Assembly (NCBI GenBank): GCA_030642585.1
Contig: DAOWNN010000121.1
Location: 1-6,905, forward strand
DNA: 6,905 bases
Direction of reading: 5' to 3'
Source of the DNA: Bacteroidota bacterium
GTDB taxonomy: Bacteria > Bacteroidota > Bacteroidia > Bacteroidales > VadinHA17
Shown here piece by piece: positions 6,736 to 6,905 of this stretch. The translations under genes and the position numbers were made by a program. Below the pieces are notes generated by a model that saw only the letters and a list, made by a program, of their open reading frames with translations, searched no databases and was not told where the DNA came from. Numbering within the stretch: the first letter of the stretch is position 1; the number at the start of each line of letters is the position of its first letter.

Positions 6736-6905
6736 ATGAAAGCAATTATCATCGAAATAAAGGTCAGATGTATTAATCCTGAAGAGATTGAGACAATTCT
6801 ACTAAATAATAATGCCCGATATGAAGGAAGCGATCGTCAAATTGACACCTATTTCAATTCAGATTCAGGCCGGGTAAAATTAAGGGAGGGAAATATTGAA
6901 AACTC
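6736..6905 (+). CDS. CYTH-domain protein (class IV adenylate cyclase-like), 3'-truncated
   Basis: Fifty-six codons are visible before the right window edge, and the frame stays open. The start MKAIIIEIKVR matches the first strand of the CYTH / triphosphate tunnel metalloenzyme fold, where the ExExK signature coordinates metal and triphosphate. Here the first Glu of that signature is Ile, so only the Glu7 and Lys9 positions are present, as in many bacterial CYTH relatives. Next come RQIDTYF (34-40) and GRVKLREGN (45-53), typical of the CyaB-like class IV adenylate cyclase and thiamine triphosphatase relatives. The family acts on nucleoside or thiamine triphosphates or inorganic polyphosphate; which applies here cannot be told from the fragment. 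ATG at 6736 is the only suitable start, since no upstream in-frame ATG is found in the leader. It is divergent from the secreted-protein gene, with 102 bases between. Confidence 0.85.
   Translation, partial: MKAIIIEIKVRCINPEEIETILLNNNARYEGSDRQIDTYFNSDSGRVKLREGNIEN

Noticed and set aside
1..6905. Defence system, CRISPR array, prophage or polysaccharide utilisation locus
   Set aside because: No nuclease, transposase, helicase, SusC/D-type or phage protein is encoded, and no regularly spaced direct repeats are present.

Overview
The window looks like chromosome from a Bacteroidetes (Bacteroidota) bacterium. The reasons are an EF-G paralogue of the Bacteroides EF-G2 type, AT-rich leaders without Shine-Dalgarno sequences, exported proteins whose signal peptides end just before Gln, and several proteins resembling Bacteroidetes families. 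It holds no RNA genes, CRISPR arrays, phage genes or intact insertion sequences, and no gene-free stretch longer than about 120 bases.

Layout: (1) 1-1727, plus strand: the C-terminal four fifths of an EF-G2-type elongation factor, cut by the window edge. (2) 1728-1792: a short convergent gap with a degenerate heptamer repeat. (3) 1793-6633, minus strand, four genes read right to left: a secreted 330-residue protein of unknown function, a 219-residue O-methyltransferase-like protein with an N-terminal signal sequence, a very AT-rich 534-residue multi-spanning membrane protein resembling GT-C glycosyltransferases, and an amino acid permease of the APC superfamily. The gaps between them are 47, 56 and 121 bases. 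The last gap contains a repeat-like relic. (4) 6634-6735: a divergent promoter region. (5) 6736-6905, plus strand: the start of a CYTH-domain protein, cut by the right edge.

How the genes may work together: the two exported proteins (330 and 219 residues) are the most plausible operon, as they are adjacent, co-oriented, 47 bases apart and both exported. The 534-residue gene and the permease face the same way, but the AT-rich composition and the 121-base repeat-bearing gap make a shared role doubtful. The elongation factor and the CYTH gene are independent neighbours.

The points most worth following are the 26-residue domain IV insertion in the elongation factor (a hallmark size for the GTPase-independent EF-G2 paralogue), the apparently exported SAM-type methyltransferase with a His where the usual metal-binding Asp sits, and the unannotated GT-C-like membrane protein. 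I see no clear evidence of a wholly new multi-gene system.
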